Below, piece by piece: positions 1-6,341 of a stretch of DNA of 7,234 nt. This DNA comes from an uncultured Eubacteriales bacterium. Lineage in GTDB: Bacteria; Bacillota; Clostridia; Christensenellales; Borkfalkiaceae. The stretch is taken from positions 1 to 7,234 of the forward strand of contig CAJLLH010000057.1 of the NCBI GenBank assembly GCA_905207385.1, written 5' to 3'. Positions within the stretch are counted from its first letter, which is position 1, and every line of letters begins with the position of its first letter. Below the pieces are notes generated by a model that saw nothing but the letters and a program-made list of their open reading frames with translations, made no database searches and had not been told where the DNA came from. Made by a program: the position numbers and the translations under genes.

Positions 1-2
1 AT

Positions 3-130
3 ATAGCCGCGGCTTTTTAATTGCAGCTTATTGCTGCGCCACTTTGCCCTCATAGTTGCCGCGGTTTATTTTAATTGCAGCATAATGCCGAGCTGCTTTG
101 CCCGCGGCATAGTTGCCGCGGGCATTTTTA
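3..130. repeat. degenerate tandem repeat built from terminator-like modules
   Basis: Three successive units begin with ATAG followed by a GCCGCGG-like core, at 3, 52 and 109. Units one and two also share the 13-mer TTTTAATTGCAGC (15-27 and 69-81) and the 8-mer CTTTGCCC (42-49 and 96-103). Each carries a GCAGC...GCTGC inverted repeat (23-37 and 77-96). The third unit is cut short and supplies the 3' arm of the terminator at 100-123. The GC-rich core is followed by a T-rich stretch in every unit, so this looks like a terminator region that was duplicated and then diverged. It could also be the tail of a longer array that starts left of the window. No protein-coding signal is evident here. Confidence 0.55.
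100..130 (+). terminator. intrinsic terminator of an upstream gene outside the window
   Basis: A perfect 10-bp stem GCCCGCGGCA (100-109) / TGCCGCGGGC (114-123) encloses the loop TAGT and is followed by ATTTTTA. There is no T-run on the other strand, so it works on the + strand. It insulates spoVT from whatever lies to the left. In B. subtilis the gene before spoVT is mfd, but nothing here identifies the upstream gene. Confidence 0.8.
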
Positions 131-167
131 CGGAAAACCTTCAGCAAGGCTGCGGTTATTTTTATAT

Positions 168-196
168 GTATAAACAAATTTTGCTTTCACATACTT
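168..196 (+). promoter_or_regulatory. predicted forespore (sigma-F/sigma-G) promoter of spoVT
   Basis: GTATA at 168-172 fits the forespore sigma -35 pattern GHATR. CATACTT at 190-196 fits the -10 pattern CATNNTA at six of seven positions, with a 17-nt spacer. The expected start of transcription is near 203, giving a leader of about 87 nt. The same GTATAAA and CATACTT boxes with the same spacing occur before sigG. B. subtilis spoVT is known to be transcribed by sigma-G, which agrees. The leader also contains two 10-bp palindromes, CGCCGCGGCG (218-227) and GCATATATGC (250-259). Their role is unknown, although autoregulation by the DNA-binding SpoVT would be one possibility. Confidence 0.65.
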
Positions 197-289
197 TTCT
201 TGTAAATATTTTAAGCGCGCCGCGGCGGCAAAAAATTGCGTTCGTTGCGGCATATATGCGGTTTAATTTTAAGGAGAAATTATAAATTT

Positions 290-838
290 ATGAAAGCAAC
301 GGGAATTGTGCGAAGGATTGACGAGCTCGGCAGAGTGGTTATCCCCAAAGAAATACGCAGTACGTTAAGGCTCAAGTCGGGCGACCCTCTGGAAATATTT
401 ACCGAAAGGGACGAGCTTATGTTAAAAAAATATTCGCCCATAGCTTCGCTTGAAAAGTTTTCTGAAGGCACGGCAAAAAGTCTGAACGATTTATCCGGTC
501 ATCTTGCGGTAATATGCGACACTGACGAAATTCTTTATGCTGCAGGGAACGGCAAAAGGGAGCTTTACGGCAAAAGCCTTTCTGCAGAAATGGATAAAAT
601 TCTTGCCGGCAGGCGCAGTTATATAGCCAATCTTTCCGAAGGCGGCGACATTGTTCCCCTTACGGACGGAGCTACAAAGGCTGTAACCGCACAGATTATC
701 GTGCCCATAGTGTGCGGCGGCGATTGTCTTGGTGCAGTTGCGTTAATTTCAACCGAACTCGGCGCAAAGATGGAGGCAGGCGCGGCAAAGCTTGCCCAGC
801 TTTCGGCAACCATACTCGCTTCGCAGTTCGAACAGTAA
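290..838 (+). CDS. spoVT: stage V sporulation protein T (AbrB-family transition regulator)
   Basis: This is a DNA-binding regulator made in the forespore, where it activates or represses many sigma-G-dependent genes. The product is 182 aa (B. subtilis SpoVT is 178). Residues 1-50 form an AbrB-type swapped-hairpin domain with the near-invariant opening MKATGIVRRIDELGRVVIPK and the GDPLEIF and LKKYSPI motifs. Residues 56-182 fit the GAF-like C-terminal domain, with LAVICDTDEILY and IIVPIVCGGDCLGAV. The ATG at 290 was chosen because the homology begins exactly there. An in-frame TTG at 236 would add 18 residues with no family match. The likely Shine-Dalgarno AAGGAG (271-276) lies 13 nt from the start, which is rather far. 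A forespore promoter is predicted upstream. No terminator follows the gene, so transcription may continue into the flippase. Confidence 0.96.
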   Translation: MKATGIVRRIDELGRVVIPKEIRSTLRLKSGDPLEIFTERDELMLKKYSPIASLEKFSEGTAKSLNDLSGHLAVICDTDEILYAAGNGKRELYGKSLSAEMDKILAGRRSYIANLSEGGDIVPLTDGATKAVTAQIIVPIVCGGDCLGAVALISTELGAKMEAGAAKLAQLSATILASQFEQ

Positions 839-933
839 ATTGTTTATGAATTGAATTCGGCGGACAACAAGCAGTTTTCAAAATGTAGTAATTAAGCCAT
901 ATGTGCGGGTCAATCAGGGTTTAACACAGTACT

Positions 934-2310
934 ATGCCAAAAATTTTAAAAAAGATTTTTTCAGAAAAACAGTCATTCATAGCGGGTGCGGCGATAATTG
1001 CCGCGGGCGGGTTTATTTCCAAAATACTCGGCGCGCTTTACCGCATTCCGCTTACAAATATTCTCGGCTGCGAGGGCATGGGGATATACCAGATGGTGTA
1101 TCCCCTGTATTGCATTCTTTTAACCGTATCGGCTTCCGGCATACCTGCGGGCATTGCCAGACTTATTGCTTCAGGCAAGGCGGAGGGCGCGGAAAAGTCG
1201 GCTTTCCGTCTTTACGGTTTTATAGGCGCGATAGGTGCGGTAGTAATGTTTATGCTGGCGCGCCCTCTTGCGCGCATTCAGGGCGAACCTGCGGTAGAGC
1301 TGTGTTGCAAGCTTCTTTCGCCCGCGGTATTTTTTGTCGCCGTTTTATCCGTCGTGCGCGGATATTTTCAGGGTAAGCACAATATGATACCTACGGCGTT
1401 TACCGAAATTTGCGAACAGCTTTTAAAGGTCCTTGCGGGCGTGGCATTTGCGTTGCAGCTTAAAAACAACATGGAACTTGCGGTCGCGTTCACGCTTCTC
1501 GCCGTAACACTAAGCGAGGGTCTTTCTGCGCTTTTTGCTTACATTCTGTATAAGGGCGAACGCCGCCGCGCTCCGCTTTTTACAAGGCGCGGGGCTTCTT
1601 TCAGTTCAATTTTAAAATACACCGTGCCCATAACGTTCACGGCTATAGCGTTGCCTCTTTCGCAGCTTGCTGAAAGCATAGTCGCGGTAAATCTTCTGCG
1701 CGCTACCGCGGAGGACGCAACCGCGCTTTACGGCATATTTTCCGGCTGTGCGGTAACCATAATTAATCTGCCCGTTTCGGTAACTTACGGCCTTGCCGCC
1801 GCAAGCGTACCCCAGATTGCACCCGTCGCAGCTTCCGGCGATATGCAGTCCGCCAAATCTGCAGCGCTTAAAACATTGCTGATAACCCTCGCGGTAAGCG
1901 TACCTTTTGCCGTTGCACTCTATGTTTTCGCCCCGCTTGCCCAGCGCATAATTTTCCGTTCGCTTACTCAAGCGCAGGCGGCGCTTTTAATAAAGCTTGT
2001 GCGCATAATGTCGGTAAACGCGGTAACTCTTTCAGTAATGCAGACGGCTTCAGCCTGCCTTACCGCGCTGGGCACTCCGCTTAAAGCTACCGTAACGCAA
2101 TGGATAACGTGCTTTATGCGCGTAGCGCTCACCGCAGTGCTCATAAAATACGCAACTCTTTCTGTAGAAGGCGCGGCAATCGCGGCAAACGTGTCGTATT
2201 TTGTTGCGGCGGCGCTCAATCTGTGGTATATTATGAGGGCAGGAGGAGCATATGAAAATAACGCTTATAGGGCTCGGCGTGCAGGAAGGCGATCTCAGCG
2301 CCAGGGCTGA
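934..2310 (+). CDS. SpoVB/YabM-family polysaccharide (lipid-linked sugar) flippase
   Basis: This is an integral membrane protein of the MOP/MATE-like superfamily, the group that includes SpoVB, YabM and MurJ-type flippases, which move lipid-linked cell-wall or cortex precursors across the membrane. Hydrophobic segments run through nearly all 458 residues, about 12 by eye. Family signatures are the N-terminal ILGALYRIPLTNILG (31-45) with GMGIYQMVYPLY (48-59), and RGYFQGKHNMIPTAFTEICE (142-161). SpoVB and YabM are nearer 520-530 aa with about 14 helices, so this copy is short at the C terminus. The last roughly 19 residues are basic and polar and are read from DNA that also encodes the start of mazG (59-nt overlap). 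An in-frame stop at 922 makes the ATG at 934 the first possible start. Its Shine-Dalgarno is poor (AGGGT at 916-920, 13 nt away). The gap 839-933 shows no terminator and no convincing promoter. Position after spoVT suggests YabM rather than SpoVB, but the sequence does not decide this. Confidence 0.88.
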   Translation: MPKILKKIFSEKQSFIAGAAIIAAGGFISKILGALYRIPLTNILGCEGMGIYQMVYPLYCILLTVSASGIPAGIARLIASGKAEGAEKSAFRLYGFIGAIGAVVMFMLARPLARIQGEPAVELCCKLLSPAVFFVAVLSVVRGYFQGKHNMIPTAFTEICEQLLKVLAGVAFALQLKNNMELAVAFTLLAVTLSEGLSALFAYILYKGERRRAPLFTRRGASFSSILKYTVPITFTAIALPLSQLAESIVAVNLLRATAEDATALYGIFSGCAVTIINLPVSVTYGLAAASVPQIAPVAASGDMQSAKSAALKTLLITLAVSVPFAVALYVFAPLAQRIIFRSLTQAQAALLIKLVRIMSVNAVTLSVMQTASACLTALGTPLKATVTQWITCFMRVALTAVLIKYATLSVEGAAIAANVSYFVAAALNLWYIMRAGGAYENNAYRARRAGRRSQRQG

Positions 2311-3667
2311 AAAGGCGCTTGAAAGCGGCGCAAAAATTTTTGTCCGCACGGCTTTGGCGCCCTCATATAAATCTGTTGAAAAGTATAACCCGCAATCTTT
2401 GGACTATCTTTTTGAAAGCAGCCGCAACTTTGATACGTTAAATAAAAAGCTTGCGTCAGCCGTGCTTGCGGCGGCAAAGCAGAGCGATCTGATTTACTGC
2501 GTGGACGGTGCCGTCTGCGAAGACATCGCTTGCAAAATCATACTTTCGCGCCATAAGGATACCGAAGTTTACGAAGGCGTTTCCAAGGCGGCGCGCGCTG
2601 CGTCGCTTGCAAGGCTCAAGTCTACTCAGGTTACGGGCATTTCGGCTTACGATATAAAAAATCTTAAAAGCACGCCCGCCGCGGCAGTCTACGATATGGA
2701 CAGCTTTTTTGCCGCAAGCGAGGTTAAAATAAAACTTTCCGACCTTTTCGGCGAAGAAACCGACTGCTTTTTCTTGCGCGGAACTTCAGTAAAAAAGATT
2801 AAGGTTTATGAAATTGACAGGCAGAAGGAATACGATATGTCCTGCGCGGTCGCCGTTGAAGAGGCGGACTTTTTACATAAGTCGCGCTACGACTATGCCG
2901 ACCTTGTCAACCTTGTACGCCTTCTGCGTGCGCCCGACGGTTGCCCTTGGGACAGGGCGCAGTCTAACGAGAGCATACGCATAAATATGGTTGAGGAAGC
3001 GTACGAGCTTGTCGACGCGATAAACAGAAATGACGACGACGGCATAGAGGAAGAGACGGGCGACGTGCTGTTGCAGGCGGCGTTCCACACCGTGCTCAAA
3101 GAGGAACAGGGTGCATTTACATCCGAAGACGTAACTTCGCGCGTGGTTAAAAAACTCATATTCCGCCATTCACACATTTTCGGCAAGGACAAGGCTTCGG
3201 ACGAAAATTCCGCTCTCAGCGTATGGGAAAAGAACAAGCGCGAAGAAAAGCATCAGCAGACTTTCGGCGAAACGGTAGCCGCCGTTCCCTCGGGTTTTCC
3301 CGCTTGCATGCGCGCGCAGAAAGTTCAGAAGCGCGCCGCAAAGGCTGGTCTGGACTTCCTTTCTTCGGTTTCTGCCGCCGAGCAGGTCAACGCCGATATA
3401 GAAAAATGCATAAACGCGCTCGTTGCGGGCAATAAAGCCGCGGCGGACAGAGCCTGCGGCGACATACTGTTCACGGCGGTAGGTCTTTGCCGCCTTGCGG
3501 GCGCAGATTGCGAACAAGCCCTTGCCGACGCCACCGAACTTTTCGCTAAAAAGTTCATAAAGGCGGAAGAGATTGCTCTTGCCGAAGGTAAAAAAGTTTC
3601 GGACTTTACCGAGCTTGAGTGGAATTATTACATGATGCAGGCAGAAAATGCGCTTAAAAACAATTGA
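2252..3667 (+). CDS. mazG: tetrapyrrole methylase-like / MazG nucleotide pyrophosphohydrolase fusion (YabN type)
   Basis: The 471-aa product has two parts. Residues 1 to about 205 align with the SAM-dependent tetrapyrrole (corrin/porphyrin) methylase fold found at the N terminus of YabN. Residues about 215-465 form a MazG domain, which hydrolyses nucleoside triphosphates to monophosphates and pyrophosphate. The MazG opening LLRAPDGCPWDRAQSNES (224-241) is clear. The metal-binding pattern EExxE...ExxD is complete at E248, E249, E252, E268 and D271. RHSHIFG (305-311) and the second repeat GFPACMRAQKVQKRAAKAGLD (starting at 338) are also typical. The methylase half looks eroded: the usual glycine/proline SAM loop is CVDGAVCED (83-91) and the first motif is LIGLGVQEGDLSARAE. 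The start has an excellent AGGAGG (2241-2246, 5-nt spacing) although it lies inside the flippase gene. The 3' end overlaps dusB by 20 nt, suggesting translational coupling. Confidence 0.93.
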   Translation: MKITLIGLGVQEGDLSARAEKALESGAKIFVRTALAPSYKSVEKYNPQSLDYLFESSRNFDTLNKKLASAVLAAAKQSDLIYCVDGAVCEDIACKIILSRHKDTEVYEGVSKAARAASLARLKSTQVTGISAYDIKNLKSTPAAAVYDMDSFFAASEVKIKLSDLFGEETDCFFLRGTSVKKIKVYEIDRQKEYDMSCAVAVEEADFLHKSRYDYADLVNLVRLLRAPDGCPWDRAQSNESIRINMVEEAYELVDAINRNDDDGIEEETGDVLLQAAFHTVLKEEQGAFTSEDVTSRVVKKLIFRHSHIFGKDKASDENSALSVWEKNKREEKHQQTFGETVAAVPSGFPACMRAQKVQKRAAKAGLDFLSSVSAAEQVNADIEKCINALVAGNKAAADRACGDILFTAVGLCRLAGADCEQALADATELFAKKFIKAEEIALAEGKKVSDFTELEWNYYMMQAENALKNN

Positions 3668-4589
3668 TATAGGCGGACTTTCAGCGCCAAACAACGTATT
3701 TCTTGCCCCGCTTGCAGGCTATACTAACGCAGTATTCCGCGAAATGTGCTTCAATCTTGGCGCAGGTCTTACTTTTACAGAGATGGTAAGCGCCAAGGGA
3801 CTTTGCTACAACAGCAAAAACACGCAAGAGCTTCTATATGTAACCCCGTCGTACGGCGGTATAAAAGCCTGCCAACTTTTCGGTGCTGACCCCGAATATA
3901 TGCGGCGCGCCGCGCAAAGCGAGTTTGTTGCGCCCTTTGACATTATAGATATAAATATGGGCTGCCCCGTTCCAAAGATTTTCAACAACGGCGAAGGCAG
4001 TGCGCTCATGCAGGATTTTGCGCGCGCGTCGGCTTTAATAAAGGCGTGCAAAAGCAGCGGCAAGCGCGTTACGGTAAAGTTCAGAATAGGCCTCAACGAT
4101 AAAAACATAGTAACTTCAGACTTTGCAAAAATGTGCGAAGACAGCGGCGCTGACATGATAACTGTGCACGGTCGCACGCGCGATAAGATATATGCGGGCG
4201 AAGTTAACTTTGCAGAAATCGAACGTGCAAAAAATGCTGTGTCTGTACCCGTCATAGCAAACGGCGGAATATTTTGCAAAGAGGACGCCGAAAATCTTAT
4301 GGATAAAACGGGCGCTGACGGCGTAATGGTGGCGCGCGGCGCAATGTATTCGCCGTGGATATTTTCAGAAATTACAGGTACACCGTTGCCCGATAAGCGC
4401 GCACTTATTAAAAAACAGCTCGAAGATACGCTCTCGCTTTTCGGCGAAAGGTTCGCGCTTGTGTTCATGCGCAAGATGGCAGCGTTTTACACCAAGGGCA
4501 AAAGGGGTTCTTCGGCACTGCGCGAAAAGCTTTTTACATGCGACAGCATTGAAAAGCTTTCGGTAATGATTGATGAAACAGAGTTTTAA
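3648..4589 (+). CDS. dusB: tRNA-dihydrouridine synthase (DusB-like)
   Basis: This is an FMN-dependent, NADPH-using enzyme that reduces specific uridines of tRNA to dihydrouridine in the cytoplasm. The 313-aa product shows the family motifs in order: FLAPLAGYTNAVFRE (18-32), TEMVSAKGL (44-52), QLFGADPE (76-83), DINMGCPVPKIFNNGEGSAL (101-120) with the expected catalytic Cys106, VTVKFRIG (141-148) with the FMN-contacting lysine, HGRTR (174-178) and GVMVARGAMYSPWIF (225-239). NGGI (205-208) stands where NGDI is commoner. The C-terminal helical domain with FMRKMAAFYTKGKRGS is present but compact (B. subtilis DusB is about 333 aa). The gene begins inside mazG with only a weak AGG-like site, so it probably depends on coupling to mazG translation. 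Two terminators follow it, so this is the last gene of the spoVT block. DusB versus another Dus subgroup is judged from the TEMVSAK and DINMGCP motifs. Confidence 0.95.
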   Translation: MRLKTIDIGGLSAPNNVFLAPLAGYTNAVFREMCFNLGAGLTFTEMVSAKGLCYNSKNTQELLYVTPSYGGIKACQLFGADPEYMRRAAQSEFVAPFDIIDINMGCPVPKIFNNGEGSALMQDFARASALIKACKSSGKRVTVKFRIGLNDKNIVTSDFAKMCEDSGADMITVHGRTRDKIYAGEVNFAEIERAKNAVSVPVIANGGIFCKEDAENLMDKTGADGVMVARGAMYSPWIFSEITGTPLPDKRALIKKQLEDTLSLFGERFALVFMRKMAAFYTKGKRGSSALREKLFTCDSIEKLSVMIDETEF

Positions 4590-4600
4590 AAATTGAGTTC

Positions 4601-4640
4601 AATGCCGAGCGGCAAAATTTGCCGCTCGGCATTATTATTT
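4601..4640 (+). terminator. first of two tandem terminators after dusB
   Basis: A perfect 13-bp stem AATGCCGAGCGGC (4601-4613) / GCCGCTCGGCATT (4621-4633) encloses AAAATTT and is followed by ATTATTT. The loop A and T bases could extend the pairing by three. It begins 11 nt after the dusB stop. The tail is interrupted by A, so on its own it may be only partly efficient. Confidence 0.75.
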
Positions 4641-4647
4641 AAATTCC

Positions 4648-4676
4648 GCTCTGCAAATTCTGCAGAGCATTTTTTT
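4648..4676 (+). terminator. second tandem terminator after dusB
   Basis: A perfect 8-bp stem GCTCTGCA (4648-4655) / TGCAGAGC (4661-4668) has a 5-nt loop and is followed by A and seven consecutive T residues (4670-4676). This is a classic + strand intrinsic terminator. With the preceding hairpin it separates the dusB operon from spoIIGA, so spoIIGA must have its own promoter in the roughly 80 nt that remain. Confidence 0.88.
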
Positions 4677-4716
4677 ATAAGTTAAATATAACCTGAAACG
4701 TCATTTTGCGTGCTTT

Positions 4717-4751
4717 TTGTCCATAATACGAACTGTGCGCTGATTTATACT
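4717..4751 (+). promoter_or_regulatory. candidate spoIIGA promoter with long -35/-10 spacing
   Basis: TATACT at 4746-4751 matches the sigma-A -10 hexamer at five of six positions. There is no -35 at the usual 17 bp, but TTGTCC (4717-4722) lies 23 bp upstream. The B. subtilis spoIIG promoter is known for a similarly long (22-bp) spacer and needs phosphorylated Spo0A. Spo0A-box-like sequences (consensus TGNCGAA) are only weak here: TGTCCAT at 4719-4725, and TGACGTT on the minus strand at 4697-4703, each five of seven. The predicted transcript start would fall at or next to the ATG at 4758. Confidence 0.4.
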
Positions 4752-4757
4752 TTCATT

Positions 4758-5540
4758 ATGCAGGTTTATGTGGAACTGGCCATAGCTGAAAATTTTTGTA
4801 TGGATTTCACCCTGCTAGCCTGCGCAAAATTTATAACCAAAAACAGGTGCTCGTACCGCCGCATTGCTCTGGGCGCGGCTGTCGGCGCGTGCTTTGCGGT
4901 TATTTTTCCGCTTACGGGCATCGGCGGCGCGTGGGCGGCGGTTGTAAAGGTAGCCTTTTCGTTTGCGCTTGTCGCAATTTCGGGCAGATTTTCTTCCTTT
5001 AAAGGTTATGCGGCGTTTGCCGCTGCTTTTTTGGGAATATCCGCCCTTGCGGGCGGCGCGCTTATCGCCCTCTTTGCTTTGACGGGGTGGGAGTATTCTT
5101 CCGGTCAGGGCTACATAGTTTCGTCAGTGCCCATAGGCATGCCGTTGTTTTTTGTCCTTGTTCTGATGTTTGCGTGCAGGGCGCTTTCAAAAAAGATTTC
5201 CGCGCGCGTTAAAAGGGAATTTGTGCGCTGTGTAATCTGGTGCGGCGATAAAAGCATTGAACAGCAAGGCTTTTTCGACAGCGGCAACAAAGTTTACTGC
5301 GGCGGTTCTCCCGTCAGCGTAATATCGCTTGCGGCGGCGTGCGCGCTTGTGGACGTTACTGACATTAAAGAGAGCGTAAGCATAAACACCGTTACGGGCA
5401 GCAAAAAAATAAAAGTTTTTACCGCGGACAAATTGGTGATATATAGCGGACAAAACGAGCATACAATAAAGTGTGTGAAAATAGGGATAAGCCCACGCGC
5501 GATAAACAGCGCCGTGCTTCACCCCGATCTCGCGGAATAA
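4758..5540 (+). CDS. spoIIGA: sigma-E processing peptidase SpoIIGA
   Basis: This is a membrane-bound aspartic protease that activates pro-sigma-E by removing its N-terminal pro-sequence after asymmetric division. The 260-aa product has about five hydrophobic segments in residues 1-141 (near 5-26, 34-54, 56-76, 80-108 and 118-140) and a soluble C-terminal protease domain. That domain carries the aspartic-protease signature FFDSGNKVY with the presumed catalytic Asp164. It ends in [10 protein letters not shown], close to the conserved family ending. B. subtilis SpoIIGA is 309 aa, so this one is short. The ATG at 4758 was chosen because the family N terminus ([15 protein letters not shown]) starts there. 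The upstream GTG at 4710 adds 16 unmatched residues. No Shine-Dalgarno precedes either codon. The gene lies 25 nt before sigE, the same two-gene spoIIG operon as in Bacillus, and follows two terminators. Confidence 0.92.
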   Translation: MQVYVELAIAENFCMDFTLLACAKFITKNRCSYRRIALGAAVGACFAVIFPLTGIGGAWAAVVKVAFSFALVAISGRFSSFKGYAAFAAAFLGISALAGGALIALFALTGWEYSSGQGYIVSSVPIGMPLFFVLVLMFACRALSKKISARVKREFVRCVIWCGDKSIEQQGFFDSGNKVYCGGSPVSVISLAAACALVDVTDIKESVSINTVTGSKKIKVFTADKLVIYSGQNEHTIKCVKIGISPRAINSAVLHPDLAE

Positions 5541-5565
5541 AACGCAATCGGCGGAGGAAATTTTT

Positions 5566-6261
5566 ATGTTAGAAAAACTTAAAAAACTGCTCGCCCTCTT
5601 TTTCAGGGGCAACTCGTTGGACTACATCTGCGGAACGGAGGCGCTTCCGATGCCTTTTTCGCAGGAGGAGGAGAGCGATAAAATAAGCCGCCTTGAAAGC
5701 GGCGATGAAAAGGCGAAGGCGGCTCTTGTAGAGCACAATCTGCGCCTTGTTGTGTACATAGCAAAAAAGTTCGAAGGTTCTGGCGTGGACGGCGACGACT
5801 TAGTATCCGTCGGCACGATTGGGCTTATAAAGGCAATCAACTCTTTCCGTTCGGATAAAAACATCAAACTTGCCACTTACGCTTCGCGCTGCATAGAAAA
5901 CGAAATTTTAATGTATCTGCGCAGAATGTCGCGCATAAGGCAGGAAGTAAGTTTTGACGAGCCGCTCAACACCGACTGGGAGGGCAACGAACTTCTGCTT
6001 TCGGACATTCTCGGCACGGACAGCGACGCGGTGTACAAGGACATCGAGACGGGCGTGGAAAAGGAGCTTTTGCGCGGGGCGCTGGAAAAACTTCCCGAAC
6101 GCGACCGCAACATCATGAACATGCGCTTCGGGCTGGACGGCGGCGAGGAGATGACGCAAAAAGACGTTGCGGAGATGCTCGGCATTTCGCAGTCGTACAT
6201 CTCGCGGCTGGAAAAGAAGATCATCGCCCGCCTCAAAAACGAGATGAGCAAGCTGCTCTGA
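5566..6261 (+). CDS. sigE: RNA polymerase sporulation sigma factor E (pro-sigma-E)
   Basis: This is the early mother-cell sigma factor, made as an inactive membrane-associated precursor and cleaved by SpoIIGA. The 231-aa product follows B. subtilis sigma-E (239 aa) almost throughout: [12 protein letters not shown] (21-32), [14 protein letters not shown] (57-70), [15 protein letters not shown] (77-91), [17 protein letters not shown] (104-120), SFDEPLN (129-135), and the region 4.2 helix-turn-helix at about 197-218, including [12 protein letters not shown]. The pro-sequence before the conserved ICGTEALP is only about 19-20 residues (27 in B. subtilis). It contains a basic/hydrophobic segment, [14 protein letters not shown]. 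The start has a clear GGAGG (5553-5557) with 8-nt spacing. It is co-transcribed with spoIIGA. The second half of the gene (after about 5940) uses ATC rather than ATA for isoleucine, unlike the first half and the preceding genes. Confidence 0.97.
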   Translation: MLEKLKKLLALFFRGNSLDYICGTEALPMPFSQEEESDKISRLESGDEKAKAALVEHNLRLVVYIAKKFEGSGVDGDDLVSVGTIGLIKAINSFRSDKNIKLATYASRCIENEILMYLRRMSRIRQEVSFDEPLNTDWEGNELLLSDILGTDSDAVYKDIETGVEKELLRGALEKLPERDRNIMNMRFGLDGGEEMTQKDVAEMLGISQSYISRLEKKIIARLKNEMSKLL

Positions 6262-6291
6262 AAATCGTATCACAGAAAGAGCGCGAAATGG

Positions 6292-6320
6292 GTATAAAAG
6301 GCGGCGGAAGGCGCATACTT
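6292..6320 (+). promoter_or_regulatory. predicted forespore (sigma-F/sigma-G) promoter of sigG
   Basis: GTATA (6292-6296) fits the -35 pattern GHATR. CATACTT (6314-6320) fits the -10 pattern CATNNTA at six of seven, with a 17-nt spacer. The boxes GTATAAA and CATACTT and their spacing are identical to those before spoVT. B. subtilis sigG is transcribed first by sigma-F and then by sigma-G itself, which matches. Transcription would start about 6-8 nt after the -10 box, at about 6326-6328. The message would then begin at or within the AGGAGG ribosome binding site and have a leader of only about 10-12 nt. Confidence 0.7.
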
Positions 6321-6341
6321 GACCGAGGAGGTAAAGTATGT
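6313..6341 (+). promoter_or_regulatory. inverted repeat that could sequester the sigG start codon in read-through mRNA
   Basis: CATACTT (6314-6320) is the exact reverse complement of AAGTATG (6334-6340), which contains the sigG ATG. One more G-U pair is possible (6313/6341). The 13-nt loop (6321-6333) holds the Shine-Dalgarno AGGAGG (6326-6331). The 5' arm is the predicted -10 box, so only transcripts coming from further upstream would carry both arms. Folding of this hairpin in vivo is an inference; seven to eight mostly A-U pairs make a moderate stem. Confidence 0.45.

Noticed and set aside
31..285. 84-codon + strand open frame at the left edge
   Set aside because: It runs across the repeat, the terminator and the spoVT promoter; the peptide has no recognisable features or ribosome binding site.
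236..289. TTG start giving an 18-residue N-terminal extension of SpoVT
   Set aside because: The extension has no family match, and the canonical SpoVT opening begins exactly at the ATG at 290.
884..892. Extended -10-like TGT-AGTAAT before the flippase
   Set aside because: Only four of six -10 bases match and there is no -35 at a workable distance; too weak to call a promoter.
3806..4474. Long minus-strand open frame (222 codons) opposite dusB
   Set aside because: It is the antisense shadow of dusB; the protein is rich in Ser/Arg with no recognisable domain, and dusB motifs are unmistakable.
4722..4728. CATAATA as a forespore -10 box upstream of spoIIGA
   Set aside because: It fits CATNNTA, but no GHATR box lies 16-18 nt upstream, and spoIIGA is expected to be expressed before the forespore sigma factors.
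4710..4757. GTG start for a longer SpoIIGA
   Set aside because: It lies in the promoter region, has no ribosome binding site, and adds residues before the conserved SpoIIGA N terminus.
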